Source: Planctomycetota bacterium
Lineage (GTDB): Bacteria > Planctomycetota > UBA8742 > UBA2392
Assembly: GCA_020638675.1 (NCBI GenBank)
Contig: JACKID010000001.1
Span: 2,294,001 to 2,358,000 of the forward strand
DNA: 64,000 nt
Direction of reading: 5' to 3'
Shown here: piece by piece, positions 26,275-33,509 of the stretch
Layout: the number at the start of each line of letters is the position of its first letter
How positions within the stretch are numbered: the stretch's first letter is position 1
Notes under the pieces: generated by a model
What the model was told of the DNA's origin: nothing
The model's database searches: none
What the model saw: the letters and a program-made list of their open reading frames with translations, nothing else
Program-made: the position numbers and the translations under genes

Positions 26275-26937
26275 TTAGCGGCCGATTGAGTCCACATCCC
26301 GACGTTCAATCACGTAGACAGACATCACGAACACGTGCTTGCTGCCACCGTTTGTGTCGCCGGTGCAGGTCAATTCCTCCGGAATGATGATGTACTTCGG
26401 CGAGGTTTCGTTGCCTTCCTGCGCCAGCGTCTCCATCTGGGTGACGAAGCGCCCGAAGTCGTGGAAGTAAGCCAGTGCCTCAATGGTCAGCTTGGTGGCC
26501 ATCAGCCCCTTGGCGAAACGAATCCGGATGCCCGGCGCGTAAACCACTTCCGCGCCAAGCTGCTGCTGGCGTTCCGGGCGCAGCGCGAGGTGATGCTTTT
26601 CCGCCAGGCGCAGCAATGCCGCGCGCACTTCGGGCACGTCCAGTCGCTCGACATCGGGCTCGGCGAACGGCGCCTCCTGCGCCTTCACCCGCTCCGACAT
26701 CGCGTCACCCTCATTTTCCAGCGTGGTGACGCGCTCTGAGCGTTTCAGCATCAGGTCCATGTCGAGCATCAACTTGCTCTTCTTTTCCTCCGCGGCGATA
26801 CGGTCGGCGACCTTCGGCTTGTAAAGCCCGAAGTAAAGCCCGATCGGAGCCGCGCTGCCAAGCAGCAGTGCGGCGAAGATGGCCACGATACCGGCCGTCC
26901 AGTCGCCACCTGAGCCTGATGATGCCTTGTCCGCCAT
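26275..26937 (-). CDS. pilO: PilO-like pilus assembly protein
   Basis: 220 residues. One membrane helix at about 15-40 (IVAIFAALLLGSAAPIGLYF), a coiled coil (about 45-80) and a periplasmic ferredoxin-like domain with ALAYFHDFGRFVTQMETLAQ, the pattern of PilO family C-terminal domains (LxGxYxxhxxFhxxhxxL). Works with PilN and PilM in the inner-membrane platform that aligns the pilus machine. The PilN-like gene ends 9 bases upstream and the PilP-position gene starts 18 bases downstream. Confidence 0.8.
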   Translation of the reverse strand: MADKASSGSGGDWTAGIVAIFAALLLGSAAPIGLYFGLYKPKVADRIAAEEKKSKLMLDMDLMLKRSERVTTLENEGDAMSERVKAQEAPFAEPDVERLDVPEVRAALLRLAEKHHLALRPERQQQLGAEVVYAPGIRIRFAKGLMATKLTIEALAYFHDFGRFVTQMETLAQEGNETSPKYIIIPEELTCTGDTNGGSKHVFVMSVYVIERRDVDSIGR

Positions 26938-26946
26938 TGCGTGCTC

Positions 26947-27630
26947 CTACGGTTGCTCGCGTCCGCTGAACTGTGTCTGCGCAGCGCGCATGGTGAAAGG
27001 TACGTAGCGCGAAGCTTCAGCATCGCCGCCCGGCACGATTTCGTGCGAAACATCGAGGGTGAACTTGGGCTCGCCGACCAGCTTGACCATGCCGTCCATC
27101 TGGCGGGCCACCTGCGTGAGCTCGCTTTCCGTCAGGACGTCCGAGCCTTCAATCTGGATGTAGCCATTGGCCTCAAGACCGCGCGTACCCATCAGGGCCT
27201 CGGCGGCCGCCGTATCGTCTGACGTCTCCAGCGCGCGCCCGCCGTTGTTGGTGGTGAGCTGGATAGAGTTGTACCAGAACTTGGCAGTGGACGGGTGGTG
27301 GTCGACTAGGTCGACCAGGATCGGGTTGAAGAACGGCCTGTCCTGGCGGACCAGCACGTCTTCTGTCCAGGCCTCGATCAGTGCGTTGCGGCGCTTGCGG
27401 GCCGCGGGCTCGCGCACGTCAAGGTCCGCCTTCATTGCACCCAGCTTGAGAGAAATCTGGTTCACTTCGTCGTTGGCCTGCTTCAGCTTGATCGTTTCGC
27501 GCCAGAACAGACTGCCGACGAAGATCGCCAGCAAGCCCGCCAACAGCAGGATGCTAACGATGGACAGGAAAATGACGCGCCGTCTCTGGCGTGCCTTTGC
27601 CTTGTCCTTGATTAGGTTCAGTTCAAACAT
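26947..27630 (-). CDS. pilN: PilN-like pilus assembly protein
   Basis: 227 residues beginning MFELNLIKDKAKARQRRRVI, the short cytoplasmic tail typical of PilN (INLLP-type segment that binds PilM), then a membrane helix (about 20-44), a coiled coil and a periplasmic domain with FWYNSIQLTTNNGG and EANGYIQIEG, characteristic of the PilN fold. Lies 38 bases after pilM and 9 before pilO. Confidence 0.85.
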   Translation of the reverse strand: MFELNLIKDKAKARQRRRVIFLSIVSILLLAGLLAIFVGSLFWRETIKLKQANDEVNQISLKLGAMKADLDVREPAARKRRNALIEAWTEDVLVRQDRPFFNPILVDLVDHHPSTAKFWYNSIQLTTNNGGRALETSDDTAAAEALMGTRGLEANGYIQIEGSDVLTESELTQVARQMDGMVKLVGEPKFTLDVSHEIVPGGDAEASRYVPFTMRAAQTQFSGREQP

Positions 27631-27668
27631 TCCAGCCCCTTAAGAGCGGTGAGACCGCTTTTGCTGAA

Positions 27669-28949
27669 TCAGAGTGCACGCATCGCCAGGCCAGTGGCGA
27701 CCGCCATCATCGGACCCAACTCATCGAGGAAGTTCGGCGGATACTTGCCCGCAACGCCGCCCACGTCAATACGCGCAAACGGGTTCCACAGCTCGGTGGG
27801 TACACCGAGCTGGCTGGCGAAGAACTCCTGGATGTCCGGGAACTTTGCCGTACCGCCGCAGAGCCGCACTTTGTCAACGCGCGGAATGATACGCCGGTTG
27901 ATGTAGTACTTGAAGGTGTCCTGAATTTCACTGATCAGGTCGCCCAGCGCATCGGCCAGCACGGCGCGGTTGGCGGAAATCCGCTGTGCCGCATCCATGC
28001 CGCTTTGGGTCTGGCCGGACGCCTCGAAGTCGTCGGCGTCGCTCATGGTGTCGCCGCTCTCGAAGCCGGTCTGATCGCTGTCGAGCAGCACGTACTCTTC
28101 GTTGCCGTCGTCGATCGGCTCAAAGCCTTCGGTGTCGCCGAAGCCTTCCGTCTCACCGCCGCCGCCCCCGCCGCCGAAATCGTCGGCAAAGCCGCCGCCC
28201 TCAAGGTCATCGAGCGGCGTGTAGCTGGCTTCGCGCTTGCGTTTTTCGGCCTGCGGAAGATCGAGCCCGTAGATTTCACTGATGGCGCGGCTGAGCATGT
28301 CGCCGCCGGTCGCAATGTCGCGAACAAAGCAGCGGCGCGGGCCATGCAGGATGGACAGGTTGGTGAACCGCGCGCCGATGTTAATCAGCGCGACCGTCTC
28401 GCGCTCATTGAGACCCTCGGTCTCGGAGTAAGCGTTGGCCAGCGCGAGGGTGTCGATATCAAGCACAACCGGATCGAAGCCGGCGCTCTTGAGCAACACG
28501 TAGCGCTTGTCGACCTCTTCCTTGTGTACCGCGACGACAAGCCCTTCCATGACCGGCTTGCCTTCTTCCATGGCCTCATCGAACAGCACGTAATCGAGCG
28601 CTGCCTGGGCGAGGTCGAACGGGATAATCTGCTCAGCTTCGAAGCGAATGGCCTGCTCAACTTCCCCCTTCGGAATCGACGGGAACTTGAACAGGCGAGG
28701 TGCCACGCGCGGTCCGGAAACGGCGAAGGCGCAGGGCTTGCGTGAGAACGCAGAGTCCTGCGAAACCCGTTCCAGGGCCCTAAGTGGGGCTTCAGCAATC
28801 GCTTGCGGAGATTCCTCGGGATGGAATTCAGACCGGCGGATGTCAGCCTGCCCCACGCTACGCAGGGAATAGCCTGATCCAGTGCGCTTGAGCGCCACGG
28901 CCTTGACCGAGGAAGTCCCAACATCGATGCCGACGGCTAAGGTTGCCAT
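27669..28949 (-). CDS. pilM: PilM-like ATPase-fold protein with acidic/glycine-rich insert
   Basis: 426 residues; actin-like ATPase fold: LAVGIDVGTSSVKAVALKR at the start (phosphate 1), LINIGARFTNLSILHG (phosphate 2) and LCGGTAKFPDIQEFF (adenosine). PilM binds the PilN tail and organises the cytoplasmic ring of the pilus machine. Between about residues 244 and 320 there is an extra ~75-residue, strongly acidic and glycine-rich segment (includes GGGGGGG and many Asp/Glu) that ordinary PilM proteins lack; it is likely disordered. First gene of the pilM-N-O-P-Q run. Confidence 0.9.
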   Translation of the reverse strand: MATLAVGIDVGTSSVKAVALKRTGSGYSLRSVGQADIRRSEFHPEESPQAIAEAPLRALERVSQDSAFSRKPCAFAVSGPRVAPRLFKFPSIPKGEVEQAIRFEAEQIIPFDLAQAALDYVLFDEAMEEGKPVMEGLVVAVHKEEVDKRYVLLKSAGFDPVVLDIDTLALANAYSETEGLNERETVALINIGARFTNLSILHGPRRCFVRDIATGGDMLSRAISEIYGLDLPQAEKRKREASYTPLDDLEGGGFADDFGGGGGGGETEGFGDTEGFEPIDDGNEEYVLLDSDQTGFESGDTMSDADDFEASGQTQSGMDAAQRISANRAVLADALGDLISEIQDTFKYYINRRIIPRVDKVRLCGGTAKFPDIQEFFASQLGVPTELWNPFARIDVGGVAGKYPPNFLDELGPMMAVATGLAMRAL

Positions 28950-28997
28950 GGGCGCTTCCGTGTAAGTTGAGTTGTTGAAGTTTGGTCTACGCCCGAG

Positions 28998-29026
28998 AAG
29001 ATAGACGGGTGGTCAGAAGTCGTCAA
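28998..29026 (-). promoter_or_regulatory. Putative promoter of the pilM operon
   Basis: On the minus strand: TTGACG (29026-29021), 17-base spacer, TATCTT (29003-28998), with the -10 element 48 bases before the pilM ATG. Good spacing and match to sigma-70 consensus; not tested. Confidence 0.5.
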
Positions 29027-29054
29027 CACCCTTCGTAGCAAGCAGATACAAATA

Positions 29055-29078
29055 GGGGCCCGCTCAAGGGCGGGCCCC
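29055..29078 (-). terminator. Terminator after the minor prepilin genes
   Basis: GGGGCCCGC / GCGGGCCCC 9-bp stem with a 6-base loop, followed on the minus strand by TATTTGTATCT. It closes the prepilin unit that stops at 29113, so pilM has a separate promoter. Confidence 0.75.
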
Positions 29079-29112
29079 GCATGAAGATTCAAGATTCTAC
29101 TTGCAGCCTGCT

Positions 29113-29703
29113 CTAGTTAATGACGTTGCGAAGAGTCACAGCCAACTGCACAGCCACAACCTCGCTGTTCTCAGTCGTCGTAATGTTCGCCGAGAAGCTG
29201 GTGTTGGTGTTTCGCACAATCTCAAAGGCCGTGATGTCGCCCTGTGCGAACGTCATGACGTCGTCGCCCGGTACGGGTGGATCTTCAGGCGTCTCGTCCA
29301 CGAACCGGTACACGATGAACGGATCCGTCGGGGTGGCGTTGGGAATCCGCGACTCCCAGGTGATGGTCACGTCGGCCGTTGTGTCGCCGATCGGATCATA
29401 GCGAAGGCTGTTGAACTGGATCTGGTCGCCGGTGTAGCCGGAACCTACGTAGTCACCGCCTGTTCCGTCGGTGGCCGGGAAAATGATCTGGTTTCCGGTG
29501 CGGGCGTCGAAGGTCAGCTGTCGAATCAGGTCGACTCGCCCGGTTGCATTCGCGAAGTCTTTCGACTCACGCATGCCGGTGAACAGCGTCACCATCACGA
29601 TGCCCATACCCATGATCAGGATGGTGGACACGATCATCCCGACAAGCAGCTCGACAAGCGTGAAGCCCTTGCGGGCGCTGCGGCGTCGATTGGCGTTCTT
29701 CAT
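29113..29703 (-). CDS. Minor prepilin (PilW/GspJ-like)
   Basis: 196 residues with a class III (type IV) prepilin leader: basic residues, then the processing site KG|FTLVELLVGMIVSTILIM with Glu at +5. The mature part is about 180 residues with a Thr/Gly/Asp-rich globular domain. Length and the N-terminal LLVGM variant suggest a minor pilin of the PilW/GspJ type that primes assembly. It is 28 bases downstream of a second prepilin gene and should be processed by a PilD peptidase encoded elsewhere. Confidence 0.88.
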   Translation of the reverse strand: MKNANRRRSARKGFTLVELLVGMIVSTILIMGMGIVMVTLFTGMRESKDFANATGRVDLIRQLTFDARTGNQIIFPATDGTGGDYVGSGYTGDQIQFNSLRYDPIGDTTADVTITWESRIPNATPTDPFIVYRFVDETPEDPPVPGDDVMTFAQGDITAFEIVRNTNTSFSANITTTENSEVVAVQLAVTLRNVIN

Positions 29704-29731
29704 AGTGAGGCCTCCACAAGTCCGGGGCGCA

Positions 29732-30250
29732 CTAGCGCGCCATCCGGGTCTCCTGGTTCATCTGGTAAGTGGGAGTACCGCTCAGGTTGCCCCACTGCAC
29801 AACCACGTTGATCTGGCGGTAGTAGTAATCGATGCCGCTCCAGTTGGCCTGGACGTAGTAGTCGTTGCCGGTGTTCGCGTTGTACAGGTTCTGCGCGCGG
29901 ATGCGGTAGGTGAACCCGTTGAGCGTCACATCCTTGTACCGCCCGGCAACGTTCCATGCGCCGTCCGGGTTCGCGAAGCGGTAGCCATAAGGAAGATAGA
30001 CTGCGCTTCCGCAGTCTGCGGAACCGAAGCCGGTCAGCGCCGTGTAGCCGTTCGAGTGCCATGACTCGACCTCGCGCTCGCACATGAACAGCGCGTTCTG
30101 GTCGTGCCACTCGTTGATCTCGGAGACTCGAGCGCTGGCGTAATAGGCAAAGCCCGCCAAGGCGACCACCGTAATGATGAAGATGGAAACCCCGACCTCA
30201 ACGAGGGTAAAGCCGCGGCGCGAGTTGCGACCCACAGTCTTTGTTCGCAT
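29732..30250 (-). CDS. Minor prepilin (PilV/GspI-like)
   Basis: 172 residues. The leader RRG|FTLVEVGVSIFIITVVAL is a canonical prepilin cleavage site with Glu at +5, followed by the hydrophobic helix and a Tyr/Asn-rich globular domain with two Cys (MCEREVESW; GSADCGSA). Shape fits the PilV/GspI minor pilin group. Cotranscribed with the following prepilin. Confidence 0.87.
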   Translation of the reverse strand: MRTKTVGRNSRRGFTLVEVGVSIFIITVVALAGFAYYASARVSEINEWHDQNALFMCEREVESWHSNGYTALTGFGSADCGSAVYLPYGYRFANPDGAWNVAGRYKDVTLNGFTYRIRAQNLYNANTGNDYYVQANWSGIDYYYRQINVVVQWGNLSGTPTYQMNQETRMAR

Positions 30251-30282
30251 GTTTCAAACCTTGTGAAAGATTTCTTACAGGA

Positions 30283-30310
30283 ACTATACACCCCGAGACG
30301 TCCGGATCAA
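30283..30310 (-). promoter_or_regulatory. Putative promoter of the minor prepilin genes
   Basis: Minus strand TTGATC (30310-30305), 16-base spacer, TATAGT (30288-30283), -10 box 32 bases before the ATG at 30250. Confidence 0.45.
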
Positions 30311-30372
30311 ACAGAATCTTGCAAAAAGGGAGTAATGTCCTGCGTTGAGCGCTTGAGTGTATCAAATAAAGC

Positions 30373-30394
30373 AGGGGACCCAGACGGGTCCCCT
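30373..30394 (-). terminator. Terminator of the pilin gene at 30420
   Basis: AGGGGACCC / GGGTCCCCT 9-bp stem, 4-base loop, then TTTATTTG on the minus strand. It separates the pilin gene from the minor prepilin genes, so the pilin can be made at a much higher level. Confidence 0.85.
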
Positions 30395-30419
30395 GACAGT
30401 ATGAAACTTGCGGTCCGGC

Positions 30420-30794
30420 TTACGGCCAGCTGATGGTGCTGTTGCCGCTTGCCCACACCCAGGTCATCAGACCGTTGCCGTCCGAGGTGCTGGAGGCAGT
30501 GGCCAGCACGCTCGGCGTGGTGGCGTAGGTGTTGACGCTGTAGTACTTGCCGGCGAACGCACCGTTGGCAACCTGGACGCCGAAGGGCGCGGTGACCGCG
30601 GAAGCATTACCGTTCTTGCTGTACTCAACTCGGCAGAAGTCGCGTGCCGAGCCCATGAGCTGTTCGCCTTCCGCGCGACGTGCGTCGCGGGTGTTCGACG
30701 TGATGAGCGGGATTGCGGCCAAAGCCAGAATACCCACGATGACCACGACGATCAGAAGCTCGATCAGCGTGAAACCACTACGATTGTTGCGCAT
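30420..30794 (-). CDS. Type IV pilin / pseudopilin, probable major subunit
   Basis: 124 residues. Prepilin site SG|FTLIELLIVVVIVGILAL with Glu at +5, then the long N-terminal helix including AAIPLITSNTRDARRAEGEQ. The compact C-terminal domain starts GSARDFCRVEYSKNG and ends MTWVWASGNSTISWP at the stop codon. Small size, strong ribosome site (CAGGAGAA) and its own terminator suit an abundant major pilin or GspG-like subunit. The same globular-domain motifs reappear in the secreted proteins at 4683-5636 and 5763-6686. Confidence 0.9.
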   Translation of the reverse strand: MRNNRSGFTLIELLIVVVIVGILALAAIPLITSNTRDARRAEGEQLMGSARDFCRVEYSKNGNASAVTAPFGVQVANGAFAGKYYSVNTYATTPSVLATASSTSDGNGLMTWVWASGNSTISWP

Positions 30795-31108
30795 TGAGTT
30801 TCTCCTGAATTGCCTTGTTAGGCGGAACCAAACGGTAGAGGACGCATATTGAAGTGGTGAGTCAAATGGGTGTAAAGCCCAAAACGTGAATATTCACGAA
30901 CTTTAGCCCTTTGCTTCACCTCTTCTACCCACTAGTGTCACGAAAGTATCACAGACCTCGCATGTTGTCCAACAGATTCCGTCAGAAAAACACTTAGTAT
31001 TCCACAAAGCCTTACGCATGGCCTGTTTCGGGAGTGTAAGAAGCTTCGCCAGGAATCAGCCATGGCTCATTTCCACGCCCCATGCGTGCTGTGCAGTAGC
31101 CCGGCAGG
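30795..31108. other. Intergenic region with a 14-bp palindrome
   Basis: 314 bases without a gene, more AT-rich than the surroundings; it contains the pilin promoter region on the minus strand. A perfect palindrome CGTGAATATTCACG lies at 30885-30898, about 90 bases upstream of the pilin ATG, a good size for a dimeric regulator's operator. I find no convincing -35/-10 or sigma-54 pair. Nothing else recognisable. Confidence 0.5.
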
Positions 31109-32227
31109 TCATCCGGCGCTTCCGGTCCCCTCAATAAACGTGTCCAGATCGGCGATCATGTCGGCCACGCGCGCATAGCGGTCGTCCGGGTTGCGCGCCA
31201 TCGCCTTGGCCGCGATGCGCGCCAGGTCGTCTGGAACGCCCGGATTCAGGGCATTTGCGCGCGGCGCCTCGTCGAACAGCACGCGCTTCATGACATCGTA
31301 CTGGTTCTCACCCTCGAACGGGCGCTGCCCGGTCACGGCCTCAAACACCGTCACGCCGAGGCTGTAGATGTCGCTGCGCTCGTTTACATCCGCGCGGTCG
31401 CCCTCAATCTGCTCCGGGCTCATGTACGCGGGCGTTCCGAGGCTGATGCCCGTGGCCGTAAGGATCTGACTGGTCTTGTGAAACGCGAGCCCGAAATCGA
31501 CGATCTTCACCTGTCCGTCCTTGCAGATCATGACGTTGGACGGCTTCAGGTCGCGGTGGATTACGCCGTGCTGGTGTGCGAACGCCACGCCCCTCGCCGC
31601 GTCGCGCACGATCTCGGCCGCGTGATACGGCGAAAGGTGCCCTCGGTCGTACACCAGCTCGCGCAGGCTGCGTCCGTCGAGGTACTCCATCACGTAATAA
31701 TAGAAGTCCTCTTCCTGGCCGAAGTCGAACACGCGCACGATGTTTGGATGTACCAGGCTCGTAATCGTCTCGATCTCGCGCTTGAAGCGCTCGACGTCGG
31801 CGGGGTCCGTGACGGCCTGCAGCGGCAGAACCTTCAGCGCAACCACCTGGCCATCGGCGCGACGTTCGCCGCGAAAGATGATGCCCATGGCGCCGCGAGC
31901 GATCTGCTTGAGCTTGTGATACTGGCCAAGCGCGCTGGGGTACAGTTGCGTATCCGGCTTGGAGGAGTCGCCGGACTTGCCCGACGACACGATGCTTTCG
32001 GGCTCGATGTTCTCGGCGATGCGCCGGGCAGCCAGCTCCGACGCGATGATCCCCAACGCGGCCGATACGTCGGCCGGCAGGAAGCCACGACGCGCCGCCG
32101 CCGTTCCCATATCGCGAGCTTCGCCGGTCTCGACCAGCGAAAACAATTCTTCCACCTGCTTGGCGGACAACAGTCCGGTGATGGAGCCGACGTGGGCGAA
32201 CAACCGATCGTAGCGATTCACGGCCAT
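31109..32227 (-). CDS. Ser/Thr protein kinase
   Basis: 372 residues from the ATG at 32227, which avoids overlap with the upstream glycosyltransferase; an in-frame start at 32332 is possible. N-terminal about 1-70 (LFAHVGSITGLLSAKQVEEL ... GFLPADVSAALGIIASELA) resembles the N-terminal domain of the kinase at 10603-11907. Kinase domain from about 103: IARGAMGIIFRGERR (glycine loop with Ala for a Gly), VALKVLPL, HRDLKPSNVMI, VDFGLAF, MSPEQIEGD. No membrane helix. All catalytic residues present. Last gene of the LPS operon. Confidence 0.9.
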   Translation of the reverse strand: MAVNRYDRLFAHVGSITGLLSAKQVEELFSLVETGEARDMGTAAARRGFLPADVSAALGIIASELAARRIAENIEPESIVSSGKSGDSSKPDTQLYPSALGQYHKLKQIARGAMGIIFRGERRADGQVVALKVLPLQAVTDPADVERFKREIETITSLVHPNIVRVFDFGQEEDFYYYVMEYLDGRSLRELVYDRGHLSPYHAAEIVRDAARGVAFAHQHGVIHRDLKPSNVMICKDGQVKIVDFGLAFHKTSQILTATGISLGTPAYMSPEQIEGDRADVNERSDIYSLGVTVFEAVTGQRPFEGENQYDVMKRVLFDEAPRANALNPGVPDDLARIAAKAMARNPDDRYARVADMIADLDTFIEGTGSAG

Positions 32228-32276
32228 GAACTTGGCGATACTCCTGAAAGCCGGCGGTTGCGTGGCCGTCAAACGG

Positions 32277-33509
32277 TCACTTGGCCGCAGCACGTTTCGA
32301 ACGGGACTCAAACAGTTTGGGCAGAGGCTCATCCGTTAGCAATGCCGTGTACACCGCATTCAGGGAATCAGCCATGTCGGCGGGGCGGTATTCGTCCTCG
32401 ATTTTGTCGAAGGCGGCCTTTGCCATGCGCAGGCGCTCGGCGGGGTTCTGCACCAGCAGCAGGATGCGCTCGGCCAGCGCGTCCGCGTTGTCACGGGGCA
32501 CGATCATGCCGTCGACACCATCCTGGATCAGGTCGAACACTGCGCCGCCCTCGGTCGCGATTACCGGGCGCCCGTTGGCCATTGCATTCAGCACCATCAA
32601 CGCGGCGGCGCTTTGGCGCGTATCGATCACGGCGATGTCGTACGGGTCCCAGATGCGCCCGTAGTCGTACAGGCCCTGCACCACAACAATGCGCGGCAGC
32701 ATCCCGCGCGATTCCACCTGGTCGCGGACGTCGCCGGCCTTCGGGCCGCTGCCGAGGATCGAGAACATAGAATCCACGCCGCGCGCCTGCACCTTGATGG
32801 CGGCCTCAATGAAGCAGCCGTAGCCGCAGCCCTCTGTCAACGGACCCACCCAGCCTACGACCTGTCGCTTGCGATCACTCAGGATCGACTTCTCATCCGG
32901 TGCGCGTTCGGGGAATGCGCAGTCGCGAATGAGGGTCGTCCGGTCGCGCTCGAGGCGACAGTCGTTCAGCAGGCGCTCGCGCACCGACTGGTCCGAGGCG
33001 ATGTATGCGTCGTAGCGTTTGTCTTCCGTGGGCGGCAACTCGTCCGGCTTGATGCCGTGAACGCTCACACAAAGCGGCAACTGAAGGTGATCGGCTACGC
33101 GAATCGCCGGCAGCGCCGGGTCCGGGCTGACTGCGTGCAGCACTTCCGGCTCGAACTCGGCCAGCGCTTCCTTCATGCGCCGCCAGCCGAAGAAGCCCAT
33201 GCGACCTTGCTCCGGGACTTCGAAGCGGCTGTCGTATGCGCCGTCGAGGGTCTTGGCCATCGGACCGCTTGGAGACAGCAGCATCACGTGATCGCCCGCT
33301 GCGCGCAGTGCGTTCAGCAACGTGCGTGTGTACATGGTGGTGCCATCGAGCTCGAGCGCGGGCGCGAAGACCGCGACACGGTAGCTCGCGTGCTCATCGA
33401 GCCTGATGCGCCCGGTGTCGCGCTCGCGCTCACGGGCTTGCAGGCGTGCGGTATCGCGCCTTACGCCGGAGGGCCTAACGATCTTGCTGCCGGGGGGGCT
33501 GTCTGGCAT
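32277..33509 (-). CDS. GT4-type glycosyltransferase
   Basis: 410 residues. After a basic N-terminal stretch, a GT-B fold begins at about 44 (YRVAVFAPALELDGTTMYTR). The C-terminal nucleotide-sugar half has VVGWVGPLTEGCGYGCFIEA, SILGSGPKAGDVRD and VLNAMANGRPVIATEGG, matching glycosyltransferase family 4. Acceptor and sugar cannot be read from sequence; the neighbours suggest LPS core or another envelope glycan. Its start overlaps the ABC transporter stop by one base. Confidence 0.88.
   Translation of the reverse strand: MPDSPPGSKIVRPSGVRRDTARLQARERERDTGRIRLDEHASYRVAVFAPALELDGTTMYTRTLLNALRAAGDHVMLLSPSGPMAKTLDGAYDSRFEVPEQGRMGFFGWRRMKEALAEFEPEVLHAVSPDPALPAIRVADHLQLPLCVSVHGIKPDELPPTEDKRYDAYIASDQSVRERLLNDCRLERDRTTLIRDCAFPERAPDEKSILSDRKRQVVGWVGPLTEGCGYGCFIEAAIKVQARGVDSMFSILGSGPKAGDVRDQVESRGMLPRIVVVQGLYDYGRIWDPYDIAVIDTRQSAAALMVLNAMANGRPVIATEGGAVFDLIQDGVDGMIVPRDNADALAERILLLVQNPAERLRMAKAAFDKIEDEYRPADMADSLNAVYTALLTDEPLPKLFESRSKRAAAK

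Noticed and set aside
28161..28200. GCC/CCG run inside pilM as a possible repeat expansion or frameshift
   Set aside because: It is in frame and encodes the Gly run of the acidic insert; flanking PilM motifs are intact.
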